Shown here in pieces: positions 12,046 through 24,292 of a stretch of DNA of 64,000 nucleotides. Below the pieces are notes generated by a model. That model ran no database searches and had not been told where the DNA came from. It saw only the letters and a list, made by a program, of their open reading frames with translations. Origin of the DNA: Spinacia oleracea (lineage: Eukaryota > Streptophyta > Magnoliopsida > Caryophyllales > Amaranthaceae); assembly GCF_020520425.1 (NCBI RefSeq), contig NC_079487.1:126626385-126690384 (forward strand). Direction: 5' to 3'. The translations under genes and the position numbers were made by a program. Position 1 is the first letter of the stretch, and each line of letters opens with the position of its first letter.

Positions 12046-14480
12046 CTATAAGAAAGTTCAATCATACAGGTGATCTGATGATTGTCAAAAATAAGTTAAT
12101 GGAGGATTACATGAAGTGTTTACGCTTAACAGACAATCATGGGTAAACTTTTATACTACAAAAAATATATGGAAATGAGAAGCAGTCAAGCACCCCTCCC
12201 CGTCTGCATCTTCTTTGGAAAACACAACATTGGAAAATTACTTATAGCAGTCAATCACACAACCAAAAACAAATTTGATAACTGATTACTACTCCGTAAT
12301 ACTAATATTATCTGCAATCCTAAAACTAAGATACTGATTTAGTTAACCCCATTTTCCACCTTATAAACCTGAACTGTGAAGAAGCCAATGACCCCAACCT
12401 GTCAAGGGTCAACTCCGTATGAACTATGAAGAGGCAACTCTGAAGCAAATAAGCACATATAGTATAAAGGGATATCTACTCTAGGATATAACTATATAAG
12501 TGACGGGATTAATTAAACCCTAGCCCTTAACAAATTTGTTCTGTCACTGAATATGCTGGCAGTGGATGCTACAGTGATCCACAAAAATCAACCAAACGAA
12601 AATCGATACAACAAAACTGACACATTTTCAGACCGCTGATATAAGTAACTGCAACTTGTACATCGTCTACTTTGCAAAGATCTGTCTTCACAAATTATAT
12701 TGGCCATAAGATTGATAACCAATGAGAAGCTGGATGCCGAAGGGAAAACCAAGCTTCCTTACCAATTCCCACTCATGAGGCTGAAGCTACACTTTTTGAA
12801 CATTTTACATGCAAAATATTTTTCAAACCTTGACAGCCAAAGTTATGCAGGTTTTCAGAAGCAGGAACCAATAAGCTTGGCTTAGACGATTTCCAACACC
12901 TACATACGAGGTTCTAAAGACTCAGGCAGAAAAAGCTTAGTATAAGAAAACCTAAAGTACACATCATAGCTATTCCAACTAGAAATTTTCTGTTTTCACA
13001 GATTTGGGCATTTCTAGTTTGTGCTACAGCCACAAGTTTCACATATATTTTGTAGCGCAATATGTCAAACTATGCGACCCACACAACAATAGCTGCATCT
13101 TGGATACAAGAAAAAAAAACTAAATAGTAAGACAACATAGTGCCAGAATCACACAAAATTAAACAAAACGACTCCATGAATAACGAGCTTAAAGACTTAG
13201 ACGAAACATTCATCAAGCCAATAAAAAGCTACTTTATCTATAGGACTCATAGCGAATACAGGGCACAATTATAAGTTCATAAAAGGGTCAGCATATGACA
13301 TTGTTTACGCTCCAAATCTGTAAAAACAATAAACCCGACACACCTTGACCTACCATACATTCAACCATCATAGTTTCCTTTCAAAATCCAAAAGATTAGG
13401 TTTAGCAATTTTGAGGATCAGTTTCCTTGTAATCTTTTTGTTTCTTTGGTCAGATTTTTAGTTTCCGGGTGTCTGTAATACATCCGAATGCCTACTCCTA
13501 GGATGAGAAATCAAACACATTGATAAACAAGACTTCAGTCTACAGAGTAATCTCCAAACGGACCAAACAACTCCTTCCCCCAATCCCAACAAAACAACAA
13601 CTACCACAAGACATTTTCATAAAGGGGAAACAAATTAACCCGATTAATTAGACTAATTAGCTCGAACCCTTTCATACCCCAGTGTTCTAGAACACTCCTT
13701 TACCATTAATTATAGCAGAAAAATCCTAAAATTCTCCTCTTTTTCTTTTTGTCCCTTTTTATGGTCAATGGGCATTTTTCATGTTGACAGTGACCCATAT
13801 CATCAATCTTTACTCCAACAGCTCTTAATCCATCATCAAATATTCAAAAAAAAATATCGTCAAAATTTCCAAACACGTATGAAGAGATTATTATTAATAC
13901 TCAAACAGATACAGCATAAAAAATTCATACTCCCTTTTAATTAATGAACAAACCAAACCCTCAACAAAAGCTACAAATATGACATTTCTCTCCACTAAAT
14001 GCTCAAATACACAGGAATTGCCATTTTACAAACCAAGTTATTATAAATCTAGTCTCATACTAGAACACAAATTAGAAACACACTAACCACTTTCTAAAAC
14101 AAAATCCGAAGTCAACTAGCTTGTTAAGTGTCAGGTGTTTACCCCAAAACCTCGGATCGAATCCCGTCTACATCACTACCTTTGCGGCTATACACCCAGA
14201 AAACAAAACCTTCTAAAATTTTAAAAAGAAATTTAGCATTTCCCATCTCTACCCCAGAACCAAATCAAACAAAGACCCAAATAAGAAAAATGATCTGGGT
14301 AATCAAGTTTTTCCCTAATTTTTCTTAATTTACTCCACAACCGAAAATAAAAATCACTAAACATAGATTAACAAAAAAAGGAGAGAGAGAAAATGAAAAA
14401 AAGATGCAAATTTTAAGATCAGCGAAAACAAAGAGGTTCAAAAAGGTGAGAAGGGGAGAAACGAAAACGAGTTGACTCAC
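12046..14480 (-). other. Intron in the 5' leader of the TPS gene
   Basis: The acceptor TTCTTATAG lies 15 nt upstream of the ATG. The donor CTG|GTGAGTC lies at 14480, followed upstream by a short non-coding exon. The two-intron coding plan plus a leader intron is characteristic of class II TPS genes. This 2.4-kb stretch is otherwise empty: no coding exons and no complete transposon seen, only TACTCCGTA at 12290. Confidence 0.7.
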
Positions 14481-14640
14481 CAGAAAATGGCAGGAGAAAT
14501 ATCTGGAAGTTGAGAAATGTGAACGCACACTGTTCAAGTTAGAGAGAAGATGTTAGAGATAGAAAGTATTGAGAAAATTGATGAAGAAGAAGAAGGAGAA
14601 GGAGAAAAGAGGAGAGAGATTGGAAGGTAGTTTGGGTTTA
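14481..14640 (-). other. Non-coding first exon and start region of the TPS gene
   Basis: CT-rich sense-strand leader (CTTCTTCTTCATC type) ending at the donor at 14480. The upstream limit is approximate; I saw no clear TATA box. Confidence 0.5.
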
Positions 14641-14808
14641 CGTTTACCATAGTTAGATTTAAACCTTGGTTTTGGATAAGGTTTTTTTATTTTTGTATAT
14701 TTAGTTTATTTTATTTATGTTTGACCCTGTTTTTTACTTTTATTGCAATACCTACCCTTACCTTTACCTACCTATTCATCGTGGCCTCGTGGCCTAACTT
14801 TTTGGGGT

Positions 14809-14920
14809 AACATAATTCTTTTACCTTTTAAAATCGAAAATTAAAACAAATTCCATTTTTTTTTTGGCCAACATAATTCTTTTACCTTTTAAAATCGAAA
14901 ATTAAAACAAATTCCATTTT
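14809..14920. repeat. 61-bp tandem duplication (about 1.8 copies)
   Basis: AACATAATTCTTTTACC begins at 14809 and again at 14870, with near-identical sequence following each. It lies about 180 bp upstream of the TPS leader exon. Confidence 0.8.
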
Positions 14921-16122
14921 TTGTTTTATTTTTAATTTCAAATTAGGGTGTATAATTGAAATTAAGGTGTATGGGTATTAGTAAAGGCCTTGTTTGGTTA
15001 GGAGTTAGCTGTTTGTATAGTTGTTTGTGTAAAAGTGTTTGGTAACTTAGTTGTTAGTTGTGTTAATCTAGGTTGCACCAAAACGGATACGGACACAATA
15101 CGGGTACGGGGATACACCATCTTAAAAATGATGGACACTGGGACACGGAAATATTAATATTAAAATAATATAATATATCAAAAAACAATATTAAAATCAT
15201 TAATAAAATAATATGCAAAAAGTAATTAAATTTATTAACAACATTCAAATGAGAAAATAGAACTATTCTACACAAAATGACACGACAATGACACGATAGT
15301 CATCTCCTCTTACATCCCTCATTTTTATTCTTCTCTTTTAATAACTTTCACTCCTCCTAGAAAGTAGACGGGAGTTTGTTGTGAATGAGCATCAAGCCTT
15401 CATAAACATAAGATCAGATTCAGATGATGGATGGGGTAACCAATCCCCACAAAGGAGACCTTATTTAATGTCATGGTGGCTTGTGAATCTGGTCTATGTT
15501 TATGAAAGTTGTTGATTGCTCAGGAGACCTTGGAAGGAATTGTGAAAAAGATATAGTCATTTGAAATATTAATTAATATTGAAATATGTGTTTAAGACGT
15601 GTCAATCGTGTGTCTCGTGTCCTAGTTTTTTTAAAAAAAAATAGACACGTGATTTCGCGTGTCGGACACATATTTTCGCGTGGCCAGGGCTTGTCCTTGT
15701 CCAATACATGTCGGACACGGGACACAACACCCCAATGGTGAGTCCGTGCTTTCCAGGTGAGTCTGTGCTTTCCAGGTGATAATATGTGAAATGAACCATT
15801 AGGGATATTGTGTTGTTGGATACTTTGTTTCTTATTAGTATTAGAAAATAGTTTATTATGTTAATTATCTTCTCTTTATTTTTTAAATAAGCCTAAAATA
15901 AATAAAAATAAATTTATTTTCCCTTTTAAAAAAATTATTCTTAATTAAATATTTTAAATACATAAATGATTGATATGAAAATAGAGAAATGTTAGTAATG
16001 ATATTAAAAACATGATTGGAATTGTTTTACTTGAATACTTCAACGTACTAATATAAATTTTATTACAAGTAACAAGTAGTAAATGGGGTAAAGGAGATAA
16101 TGTATAATGTTAAGGTTGTTAA

Positions 16123-16624
16123 CGCTCCGTTCTATAGGACTTATTTTGACTGAACTAGCTTATATTATCTAAACTTAACTGAACTTATCTGAACTTATTT
16201 TATCTGGAAAAAAAACTTATTTTGTCTGAAATAAACTTATTTGTGTGTGAAAACGTATGAAAAAAACTTATTTTTGCTGAACTTATATTATCTGAACTTA
16301 ACTGAAAATATCTGAATTTATTTTATACTTCCTCCGTCTTTTAATACTCGCAACGTTTGTTAGTTTCACGCATGCCGATGCACAACTTTGATCATTTATA
16401 TCTTAAATTCTCTTTATGCAAAAATTATAAAAAGTTGATATTTTGAAAATACACATTGAGACGAATCTAACAAGATCCCACATGACTATGTTTTATCTTA
16501 TATAAAAAACACTACGAATAGTCAAAGTGAATTATATGAATAGTGGCAAAAGTCCAAACGTTGCGAGTATTAAAAGACGGAGGAAGTATGAAATAAGTCA
16601 AAATAAGTCGAACAGAATAAAGCC
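16123..16624. mobile_element. Tourist-like MITE (family T), split by a Stowaway
   Basis: Ends CGCTCCGTTCTATAGGAC and, reversed, GGCTTTATTCTGTTCGAC, flanked by TAA at 16120-16122 and 16625-16627. The interior repeats CTGAACTTAT words. It is interrupted by the Stowaway at 16328-16586. The same family occurs at 19335, 24026 and 41609. The 3-bp TAA TSD and GGCTC ends indicate the PIF/Harbinger superfamily. Confidence 0.8.
16328..16586. mobile_element. Stowaway MITE (259 bp)
   Basis: Inverted ends CTTCCTCCGTCTTTTAATAC with TA on both sides (16326-27, 16587-88). Tc1/mariner-type. Nested in a Tourist-like element. A close relative of opposite orientation lies at 57137-57394. Confidence 0.92.
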
Positions 16625-16862
16625 TAAGTGTTGCAATTTTAGGCAATATTAGGACAAAATAGTAAATTCACATTCACTTTCTCGAATCTGTAATTGCAAA
16701 AGGCTCCTATATTGAGCTTTTTGTGAATTATCTTTTTCACCCCAAAACTCTCTTTCAAACTTCTCCTAACCAAACACTCCCAATTAGCTTTTTGAAAAAG
16801 TCAAACCTCGAATTCACCTCAAAAATCTATTTTTCCCTCAAACCTCTCATAACCAAACACCC

Positions 16863-17695
16863 TAGATTTTTTTTTGGGTGGTTCAAATTGTTTATGAGTT
16901 ATCGAAATGGTAGACTAGAATTAGTATGAATATGACTCTATTTTTGCAGTATTCGACTATTTGTAGGTGATTGATTAATTTTAAATTGTGTTGGAGTCCT
17001 TAAAGGTTATTTCAAGACTATTTGTAAAAAAATAAAAATAATAGACTCTTAACAATTAGACCATTTGCATCATTGACCTTCATTGCTAGTTGCTCCTATC
17101 ATTTATGCACAAGTTGCACGCATACATGCCATGCCTCTCTTTAAACAATAGCCAAAGAGTTGAGCAATCTCACTACCGATGTTAAAGAGTTGAGCAATGA
17201 GCATGGTATTTTTTGTCCATCTTAAAAAGTTGAGATTATAACCTCCAGCCAATCAGTGAGCAATCAGTCAAACAACTATACCAAGAGCAGTTTGGTTGAA
17301 AAGCTAACAATTAAATGATCCAATAACTATACATCTTCTCAGTTACTGATCATGTTTTTATCTTAGGTAAGAGTAGGGCTTATAGTTGACATTTTATTAT
17401 GATATTTTTGCAAAGCAAAAACTTTTCCAATTATCTAATTTACCGATCATTAGAGCATATTATTTTAGTTGATCTACTTGACAAGACTTTTAGAAGACAG
17501 TACTCTAAATTATTATTATCAATCTGAACTAAAATATTGCATTATATAACTATCCTGAATGAGTCAATTACAATGGGATTATCCATCCATGTCAAGCCTG
17601 TAATAAAAGGAGTCGTCATTAATGACCTATCTTTTACGAATTTATTTTTTTGTAACTAGTATGATTTTTTATGGTACTACGGAGTATATAGTAAA
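16863..17695. other. Intergenic; nothing recognised
   Basis: AT-rich sequence without a gene or classifiable repeat. TACGGAGTA occurs at 17678. Confidence 0.5.
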
Positions 17696-18021
17696 CAAAA
17701 AGTCTTGCGCGCACAAGGTGTACAATAAATTTATTGTACACCAAATTAACTTTAACCCATTTTTTTGTAAGTTTAACCTAGTTTTGATTAACTTTTATAT
17801 TAGTAAAAAAAAGTTGATAGATAAATATTTTAAATGATTAAATGATTAATTTTATACATTATTAGAGATTTTGAAGAAATAAGTTTTATTAAAATGAAAA
17901 AATTTATCACTAAAAATTAGATAACTTTTACATATATAAGCATAACTTTTAACCATTTTGAGTTAACTTTTACTCCGTTATACAATAATTATTGTACAAC
18001 CATTGTAAATAAGAATTTGTG
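17696..18021. mobile_element. Mutator-like MITE copy 1 (326 bp)
   Basis: Flanked by a perfect 9-bp duplication TATAGTAAA (17687-17695 and 18022-18030). Starts CAAAAAGTCTTGCGCGCACA, continues through a GTGTACAATAAATTTATTGTACAC palindrome, and ends AATAAGAATTTGTG. A 9-bp TSD is the mark of the Mutator superfamily. Copy 2 is at 19627. Confidence 0.9.
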
Positions 18022-18030
18022 TATAGTAAA

Positions 18031-18660
18031 AATGAAGCGTGGTTCTTTCATTGTTAACAATGTGACCATGTCTATTGTCTAAAACAAAATATTAATTGAT
18101 ATTTACATACGTAGTAGCAATGAAAGATTAAAAATTAATCATGTAATGTGCGTAGTAATGTTCAAGGTTTTATAAAAAAGAATATAATTGCTTGACTTGG
18201 ATCGACATTTACACAAACTTGATTATATATTGTGATTTGTGGCCGTAGAACTTGATTGACAAAGAAATTTAAAATTAAATTCAACCCCTAATACTATAAA
18301 TTAAATAATCACACTTCAAATTGTATAATACTAATTGATTCTAGCTAGCTAGCTTGCTTGGCTTGGTTCTAAGATAGTGACAGTAATTAATTAATTAAGT
18401 AGTAGTGTAACAATTAAGAATCTTATCTTATTCAATACTCCTACATGTTAGTATGTTATCTATTGTCATTTGCGCCTAACTAGCTTCTTAATTATTTAAT
18501 CAATAAATTAAACTATCCAATAAATTAAACCATCCAGTCAAATGACAAAGGGATAAAAAGGTGGAGTTGGGTCCACATGAATGCAATCCACTAACATCTG
18601 CTACTACGTATCAAGCAATGTCTTGACCTAATGAAAAAAATTCAATTTACGATAAAAAAA
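18031..18660. other. Intergenic; nothing recognised
   Basis: AT-rich; includes short reiterations such as AGCTAGCTAGCTTGCTTGGC near 18345. No gene or element called. Confidence 0.5.
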
Positions 18661-18670
18661 AGGTTGGGAT

Positions 18671-18955
18671 TCAATAACCACTAGGGGTACTTTGAGAGAA
18701 AGTTCCCCTTACCCTTCCCTTCATTTTCAAAGTGTCTTTCCTGCTAACCCGGACATGTTGACCTGTGCGGGGTATATATAACCGGGGTTCTTGAAATGGC
18801 TCTCCTAGGAGCAACTCTACCCGAACAAGGGCACGCTCTCTTGGATGTATCTCTCCATACAAATATTGTAGGCACGGGAAAATTCTTGATCTGCCACTAT
18901 GGACATTGTTCAGATCCATCATTGTAACCTTCACTTTGACTTTCACCTTTCTCAT
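18671..18955 (-). other. GC-richer island with 94-codon open frame, origin unknown
   Basis: Base composition is clearly higher in GC than the surroundings. A minus-strand frame of 94 codons runs from MRKVKVKVKVTMMDL to GTFSQSTPSGY. I do not recognise a family. The composition resembles organellar (especially mitochondrial) DNA inserted in the nucleus, or part of an old retroelement. I would not call it a functional gene. Confidence 0.3.
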
Positions 18956-19334
18956 ACATTGGATATAGGGTTTATCAAGGAACTAAATAAATGAGTTTCA
19001 TGAATACTTTCATAGTTTCATGAATACAACCCCTAAAAATTCAAAATATATTTGACAATAATTTGTCAAAATAAATTATTGCAACCGGTTCAAATTATTG
19101 AATATTTGGATGAACAAATCAAGCTCGTATCTTATCCGGACATGCTTCCATTATTACAATTATTACATGATTACTCCATATACGGTAACGTACTTATTTT
19201 TAGCATTATATTCCGTAAAATCAAAATATAATACTCTCATGTAAAAAAAAAAAAAATAGAAGATAATAAAAATTCTAATGGGTATTGGGAGGGCAATATA
19301 AATTATAAAATGGGAGCGTGAGATTCGAACATAA

Positions 19335-19533
19335 GGCTTATCGTACATTATATTATGTGAACTTGTCTTAACTTATTTGAGTTTAACTCAACTGAACTTA
19401 TTTTATCTGAATCATTTTTATTTTGTCTAAAATAGACTTATTTGTGTTTAAAAACATCTAAAATAAAAACTTATTTTTTTCTGAACATAACTGAACTTAT
19501 TTTGTCTAAAATAAGTTAAACACATTAGAACCC
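19335..19533. mobile_element. Tourist-like MITE (family T), degraded
   Basis: TAA at 19332-34 and 19534-36. Starts GGCTTATCG and ends TTAGAACCC, with the family's internal CTGAACTTATTTTGTCTAAA words. More diverged than the copies at 16123 and 41609. Confidence 0.65.
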
Positions 19534-19626
19534 TAAAGTATTACACTATTACTTTTTGAATATTAGTTACAACAATATGTGTTTATTCGAGAGTACGTAC
19601 AGTATAAATTTTAGATAATATTGTTA

Positions 19627-19953
19627 CAAAAGGTCTTGTGCGCACAAGGTGTACAATAAATTTATTGTACACCAAGATAACTTTTATGCAGTTTTTTGTA
19701 ACTTTAACCTATTTTTCTGTAACTTTTATATTATAAAATTAAAAAGTTGATAGATAAACATTTTAAAGGGTTAAATGATTAATTTATACATTATTAGTGA
19801 TTTTGAAGAAATAATTTTTATTCAAATAAAAAAATTTATTATTAAAAAATAGATAACTTTTACATATATTAATGTAACTTTTAAGCATTTTGAGTCAACT
19901 TTTACTTCGGTGTACAATATTTATTGTACACCTATTATAAATAAGAATTTGTG
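19627..19953. mobile_element. Mutator-like MITE copy 2 (327 bp)
   Basis: Perfect 9-bp TSD ATATTGTTA at 19618-19626 and 19954-19962. Starts CAAAAGGTCTTGTGCGCACA and ends AATAAGAATTTGTG, closely matching copy 1 at 17696 in the same orientation. A third, partial relative is at about 56810-56862. Confidence 0.92.
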
Positions 19954-20068
19954 ATATTGTTAATGTTTATTTAGATGAATGGGGATTATAGATTTATAGA
20001 TTTTTAGGGATCGAGTTGTATTTTGTTATTGTCTCTTATCTACCGTTAAAGGGATAATTGTTAACTAA

Positions 20069-21012
20069 CGTCCCGTTCGGCAATGATTTTGTTTCCTGTT
20101 TTCCGTTGCGTTTTTTAGAAATACAAAACCAAACCTGTTCGTTAAAAGCGTTGAAAAAAACAAATCCGGTGTAATTTATTAAAACCGCAGCGGAAAACTT
20201 GGAACCATAAAAAGTGGTTTCGGATTTTTCGATTTAATAAACTGACTGCCCCTGTCACTGCACCGCCTCAACTGGAACCAGAAATCTGCCCATGTCACCG
20301 CCTCAACACTTTCCGTTTAATCGGATACCTCTGGTATCTCCGTCGTTCGCCACCACCGACCAACACTTTCGCTGCAGCAACTCATGTCTTTTGACTACTT
20401 TGCTGCTTCTTTTGAATCCTCTAATTTCATTCTATCCAAAAATTAAATTTGCCCAACTCTTTGAATTACTGAAGACGAATTTTCATACCCATTTATATTT
20501 TGGTTTGTGGCCTTTAGCCTGATTTGCAGAGGGAAAATGTCTAAAAGAAGAAGAAGAAAATTAAAGCACAGTCACAAACTCACTGGAAGTATTTATCTGC
20601 TCTTCTTTTTGAATTTGGTAATATATGGACTAATATAGAGTTTGAAAGTTCGGAAATAATTTGCCTGTTTTGTATGCTCGAAGGTATAACAATAAGCAAT
20701 GGAGTTATGGAGGTAGATTTGTGGAGGGAGTTGGAAGACGGGCACTGAGTTGAGAGGAGAGAAGTAATACTGATCCAAAATTTATTTTTGTTTTTGAAAT
20801 TTGATAATACCCCACTTGAAATCCAAAGTGTTGTACACTTGTACATAGTACTATTAATTTTACAAAGTTTTTTTTTTTAAAATTGTATATTGTACTCATA
20901 TTTCAATGTAGTTTTATTTTGGTTTTGAAAACACATAATAATGAAACGGAAATCAGTTTTGAGTTTTCTAAAAACAAAAAACTGAAAATCCACAATGATA
21001 CCGAACGAGCCC
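20069..21012. mobile_element. PIF/Harbinger-type non-autonomous element (944 bp)
   Basis: TAA at 20066-68 and 21013-15. Left end CGTCCCGTTCGGCAATGATT; right end reversed GGGCTCGTTCGGTATCATTG. No transposase is visible; open frames inside are short and lack a recognisable domain. A short piece of the same right end (CAATGATACCGAACAAGCCC) lies at about 3341-3365 in the NHL gene's third intron. Confidence 0.75.
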
Positions 21013-22127
21013 TAAGGGTTTGGGCCGCACCCGTGACCCGTCGTTAAGAAAGCGTCCACTTTATAAGATTAAAGGAAGATCTATCTTAAAATCATATGGC
21101 TATATATATGGGGAGTAGCCCCTTGCTTTATTAATTAAGTGATTAAACTCTCTCATCTTTGATCAATGTGGGACTCTCACACGTGATTTTTATGGATTAG
21201 ATCTTAACATGTGATGTTTCAAATATTTGGCCTTAACAATAATTAAAGAGAGTGATGGATAGCTCAGTTGTAATCCGGAGTAATATAGCAAAAACATCGA
21301 TGGACAATATGTCACAAGATCATATCCCCCATCGTGTTTATAATTTATTTATTTGTATATATGGCGCAAAAATAACATCAACTATAATATTGTTACTTAA
21401 ATTAAGGAAGGACCGCTTATATAGTAGGACGATTACTTAAAAATAAAGGTTTATCTTAATTAAATTCTTAAGTACTACGGACTACTAATTTTATTTTATT
21501 TTATGAAGGTACTATAGTGTAGTTGTCATAATTGTATTTAGTATTGAGTGGGATAGATTGGTGATTGCTGCCAACGACTAACCAACCAAGTTGCAAACTA
21601 GTTTATAGTACAACAATGTTAATGACTGAATTAAATTATATTACAGTTGTAGATTTAATTTTGAGCCACAAGATCACAACAAGCTTGCTTGTCGGAGACG
21701 GAGAAATTCTGATCCTACTACATGTACACATAGTGTATAAGGGATCTTGTACACCATGTTTTTCTATTGGTTGAAATGAAATATTTTTTGTCTTTCATTC
21801 TCATTTTTTAGTGGGTTGAATGATACGTCAACAAATTAATGGTGTTGTACAATAGAATCTTATACACTAAGTATACATATAGCCTTTTCTGAGAAATTTG
21901 CCTTGTGAGTTGTGACTTTCATCTACTCATGCTTGGGTTATTGGGTGTGAAGATCTCTTATCATGCATTCTCATTGCTGAAAAATGCTAATTAATATGCG
22001 TAGTTAAGTAATATGCGTAGTAACGTAGTTAAGTGTCCGTATTATTTCGAAACGAAGTAATACAAAGTACTTATAAATTAATATGTGTATATATAATACA
22101 ACATAAATGTCGACATTATGTAGAATA
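21013..22127. other. Intergenic with one short TIR element
   Basis: Contains a 139-bp segment at 21731-21869 with inverted ends TAGTGTATAAGGGATCTTGT and, reversed, TAGTGTATAAGATTCTATTG. I could not find a clear TSD. A stretch GGATAGCTCAGTTG near 21257 resembles a tRNA A box but no tRNA follows. No gene seen. Confidence 0.5.
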
Positions 22128-22386
22128 CTCCATCTGTCCCGGAATATTCGCAATGTTTTGACTGGACACGTTTGTCAATGCACAACTTTGACTATTAACA
22201 TATTTAATTATATATTATGAAAACTTATAAAATATTAATATTTTAAAAATATATATCAAGATGAAGCCAACAATGTATTATATGCTAACACTTGTTTTCA
22301 TATACTATAAATAAAATAGGGTCAAAGTGAATTATGTGAATAGTGCAAAAAATCAAACCGTTGCGAGTATTCCGGGACGGAGGGAG
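22128..22386. mobile_element. Stowaway MITE (259 bp)
   Basis: Ends CTCCATCTGTCCCGGAATAT and, reversed, CTCCCTCCGTCCCGGAATAC. TA flanks the left; the right flank is AC, a mutated TSD. The interior GACTGGACACGTTTGTCAATG is shared with the copy at 60665. Confidence 0.9.
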
Positions 22387-23041
22387 ACGTAACAAATCAA
22401 TTGGAATAGTATATATTCCGTATTACTATAACTACATCACAATTAACCTCCCATATATTAGGATTAGGGAGCGGATCCACTTGAACATTTCAACGGTGCC
22501 TACTAGGCTATAATCGTATTCATCCCTAAATAAAAAATTAAAAACAAATTGTTTGAGACCGATCTACGAATAAGAAATTAAAAAGAAATGTGGCATTTTG
22601 AAACATAGATCAAAATGATTCTAATAAGATCCCACGTAATAACTACTCGGTATTTTTTATAATAATCACCACAAATAGTTTTATTTTTCTTTAGAAAAAA
22701 AAAGGGTGTAAAAATAGAATAAGACACACAATGATGTGCTAAAAATAATTGGAGTAAATACTACTATGAGACAATGTAGTGATGTACCAATAAATGAAGT
22801 CCTAACCTCGCGATTAAAAATAATGATCGATGTATGATAAGTCACTTCACTAGTGTAGGAAATATGACTAATAACAATAGGAATTAAAACGATTTTATAA
22901 GACAAGAATCACTGGCCTAAAATTAAACTTTTTCTCAATTAAGTACACGCGGACTCATAACACCGACCTACAGAGATACACGACTCCATGTGTACAACGA
23001 ATAATTAGATTGAGAACCTCTTAAGCAATGTCCAAAGTAAT
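22387..23041. other. Intergenic; nothing recognised
   Basis: AT-rich DNA without a gene or classifiable element. Confidence 0.5.
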
Positions 23042-23214
23042 CAGTAGCGGAGTAATGGTAGAAGGAGAGGGGTCCTTGACCCCACTTGGACAAAAGAAGT
23101 TACTTTTAGTTAAATTTTCATTAATTTTTGTAAAAAAACTTAATTTTAGTTAAAATTTTATCTTTTTTTAAATATTAACCTAACTATCTACTATAATTTT
23201 TGGATCTGCTACTG
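23042..23214. mobile_element. hAT MITE (family H1), 173 bp
   Basis: Inverted ends CAGTAGCGGA and, reversed, CAGTAGCAGATCC. The 8-bp TSD is AAAGTAAT on the left and AAAATAAT on the right (7 of 8). The interior GGGGTCCTTGACCCCACTTG is shared with the element inside the retrotransposon at 50489. Confidence 0.88.
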
Positions 23215-24025
23215 AAAATAATGGTGAGTTTTTGATTTTTTTTTTTTTTTGGAGAAGATGATATTCGTGTGTCTCTCTTTTCTGGAGTAAGACAGTCCAT
23301 GGAGATGGCAGGCCCGTACAAATACGGAAAAAAAATTGGTCATTGACACCAAACCACAGTACCAACTTGAAAGTGCCACCACAAAAAAAAAAAAAAAAAA
23401 AAAACCAACAAAAACAAAAGAAAAAAAAAGAAGCCAACACCATTTTCCCCACTCTCTCTCCTCAAAACCACAAATAGCTTTCCTACTCAAGCCACCCTCC
23501 TCAAAACCAATGAAAACATGCCAACTAAGCAACACATTAACAAAAGGCTTATTAAGTGTGGGTCCGAACCATTAGTTGTCAAAGCCCCGCAACACCAAAT
23601 CGGACCCATTAAGGATTCTCCAACTGGCGCCTGGTGATCCACGTTTTGACACGTGTAAAACCACGTGGTGTAATGGGGTATACGACTCTCCTTTTAGCCA
23701 AAGGCCGATTATCTGTTCATTAATTGGATAACCTTTTTTTTCTTCGTCCTAATTATCTTGGCCCCCTTATCCCAAATCAACCTTTCATAACACTATTTCT
23801 TGTTATTAATTGTTTTAAGGTTGCAACTTGCAAGTCGGCAGCTATTTTTTTCGTCCATAAAATAGAATTCCTCCCGTTCCTTTTTTATTCTTTTTATTTG
23901 ATATTATACATAACAAATACGGAGTAATTGATTTGAACAAAGATTTAGTTTCTACTCAAACAATGCAAATTACATTACATTAATAATGTTTTTATTTTTA
24001 TCTAAATATGATATTAGGAAAGTAA
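23215..24025. other. Intergenic; homopolymer tracts
   Basis: T-run at about 23239-23250 and A-run of about 20 at 23384-23403, followed by A-rich purine sequence. TACGGAGTA at 23928. No gene seen. Confidence 0.5.
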
Positions 24026-24292
24026 AACTTCGTTCTATTGGACTTATTTTGATTGAATTTATATTATCCGAATTTAACTGGACTTATCTGAACTTATTTT
24101 ATCTATAAAAAAAAATATTCTATCTGAAATAAACTTATTTTGTCTGAAAATGTATATAAAAAACTTAATTTTACTGAACTTATATTATATGAACTTATAT
24201 TATATGAACTTATATAAACTTATCTGAACATAATTGAACATATCTGAACTTATTTTGTTTGAAATAAGTCAAAATAGGTACATAACGGGGCC
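24026..24292. mobile_element. Tourist-like MITE (family T), 267 bp
   Basis: Left end AACTTCGTTCTATTGGACTT; right end reversed GGCCCCGTTATGTACC. TAA on the left, TCA on the right (degraded TSD). The interior repeats TATATGAACTTAT words typical of the family. Confidence 0.75.

Larger units (their letters stand above)
14995..16862. mobile_element. Possible large PIF/Harbinger-type element with nested insertions
   Basis: The left end GGCCTTGTTTGGTTAGGAG follows TAA. The right end, on the reverse strand, reads GGGTGTTTGGTTATGAGAG. These are Tourist/Harbinger-style inverted ends. If real, the element contains the composite at 16123-16624. It also holds a segment at about 15069-15780 rich in ACACGGGACACG/GTGTCGGACAC words that I cannot classify. 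The ends match only partly and the TSD is weak. Confidence 0.35.

Noticed and set aside
21257-21270. GGATAGCTCAGTTG, an A-box-like tRNA start
   Set aside because: No B box or stems follow; chance or a very short organellar relic.
23336-23575. Lys-rich and Phe-rich frames around 23.2-23.5 kb
   Set aside because: Created by A/T homopolymer runs; no conserved motif.
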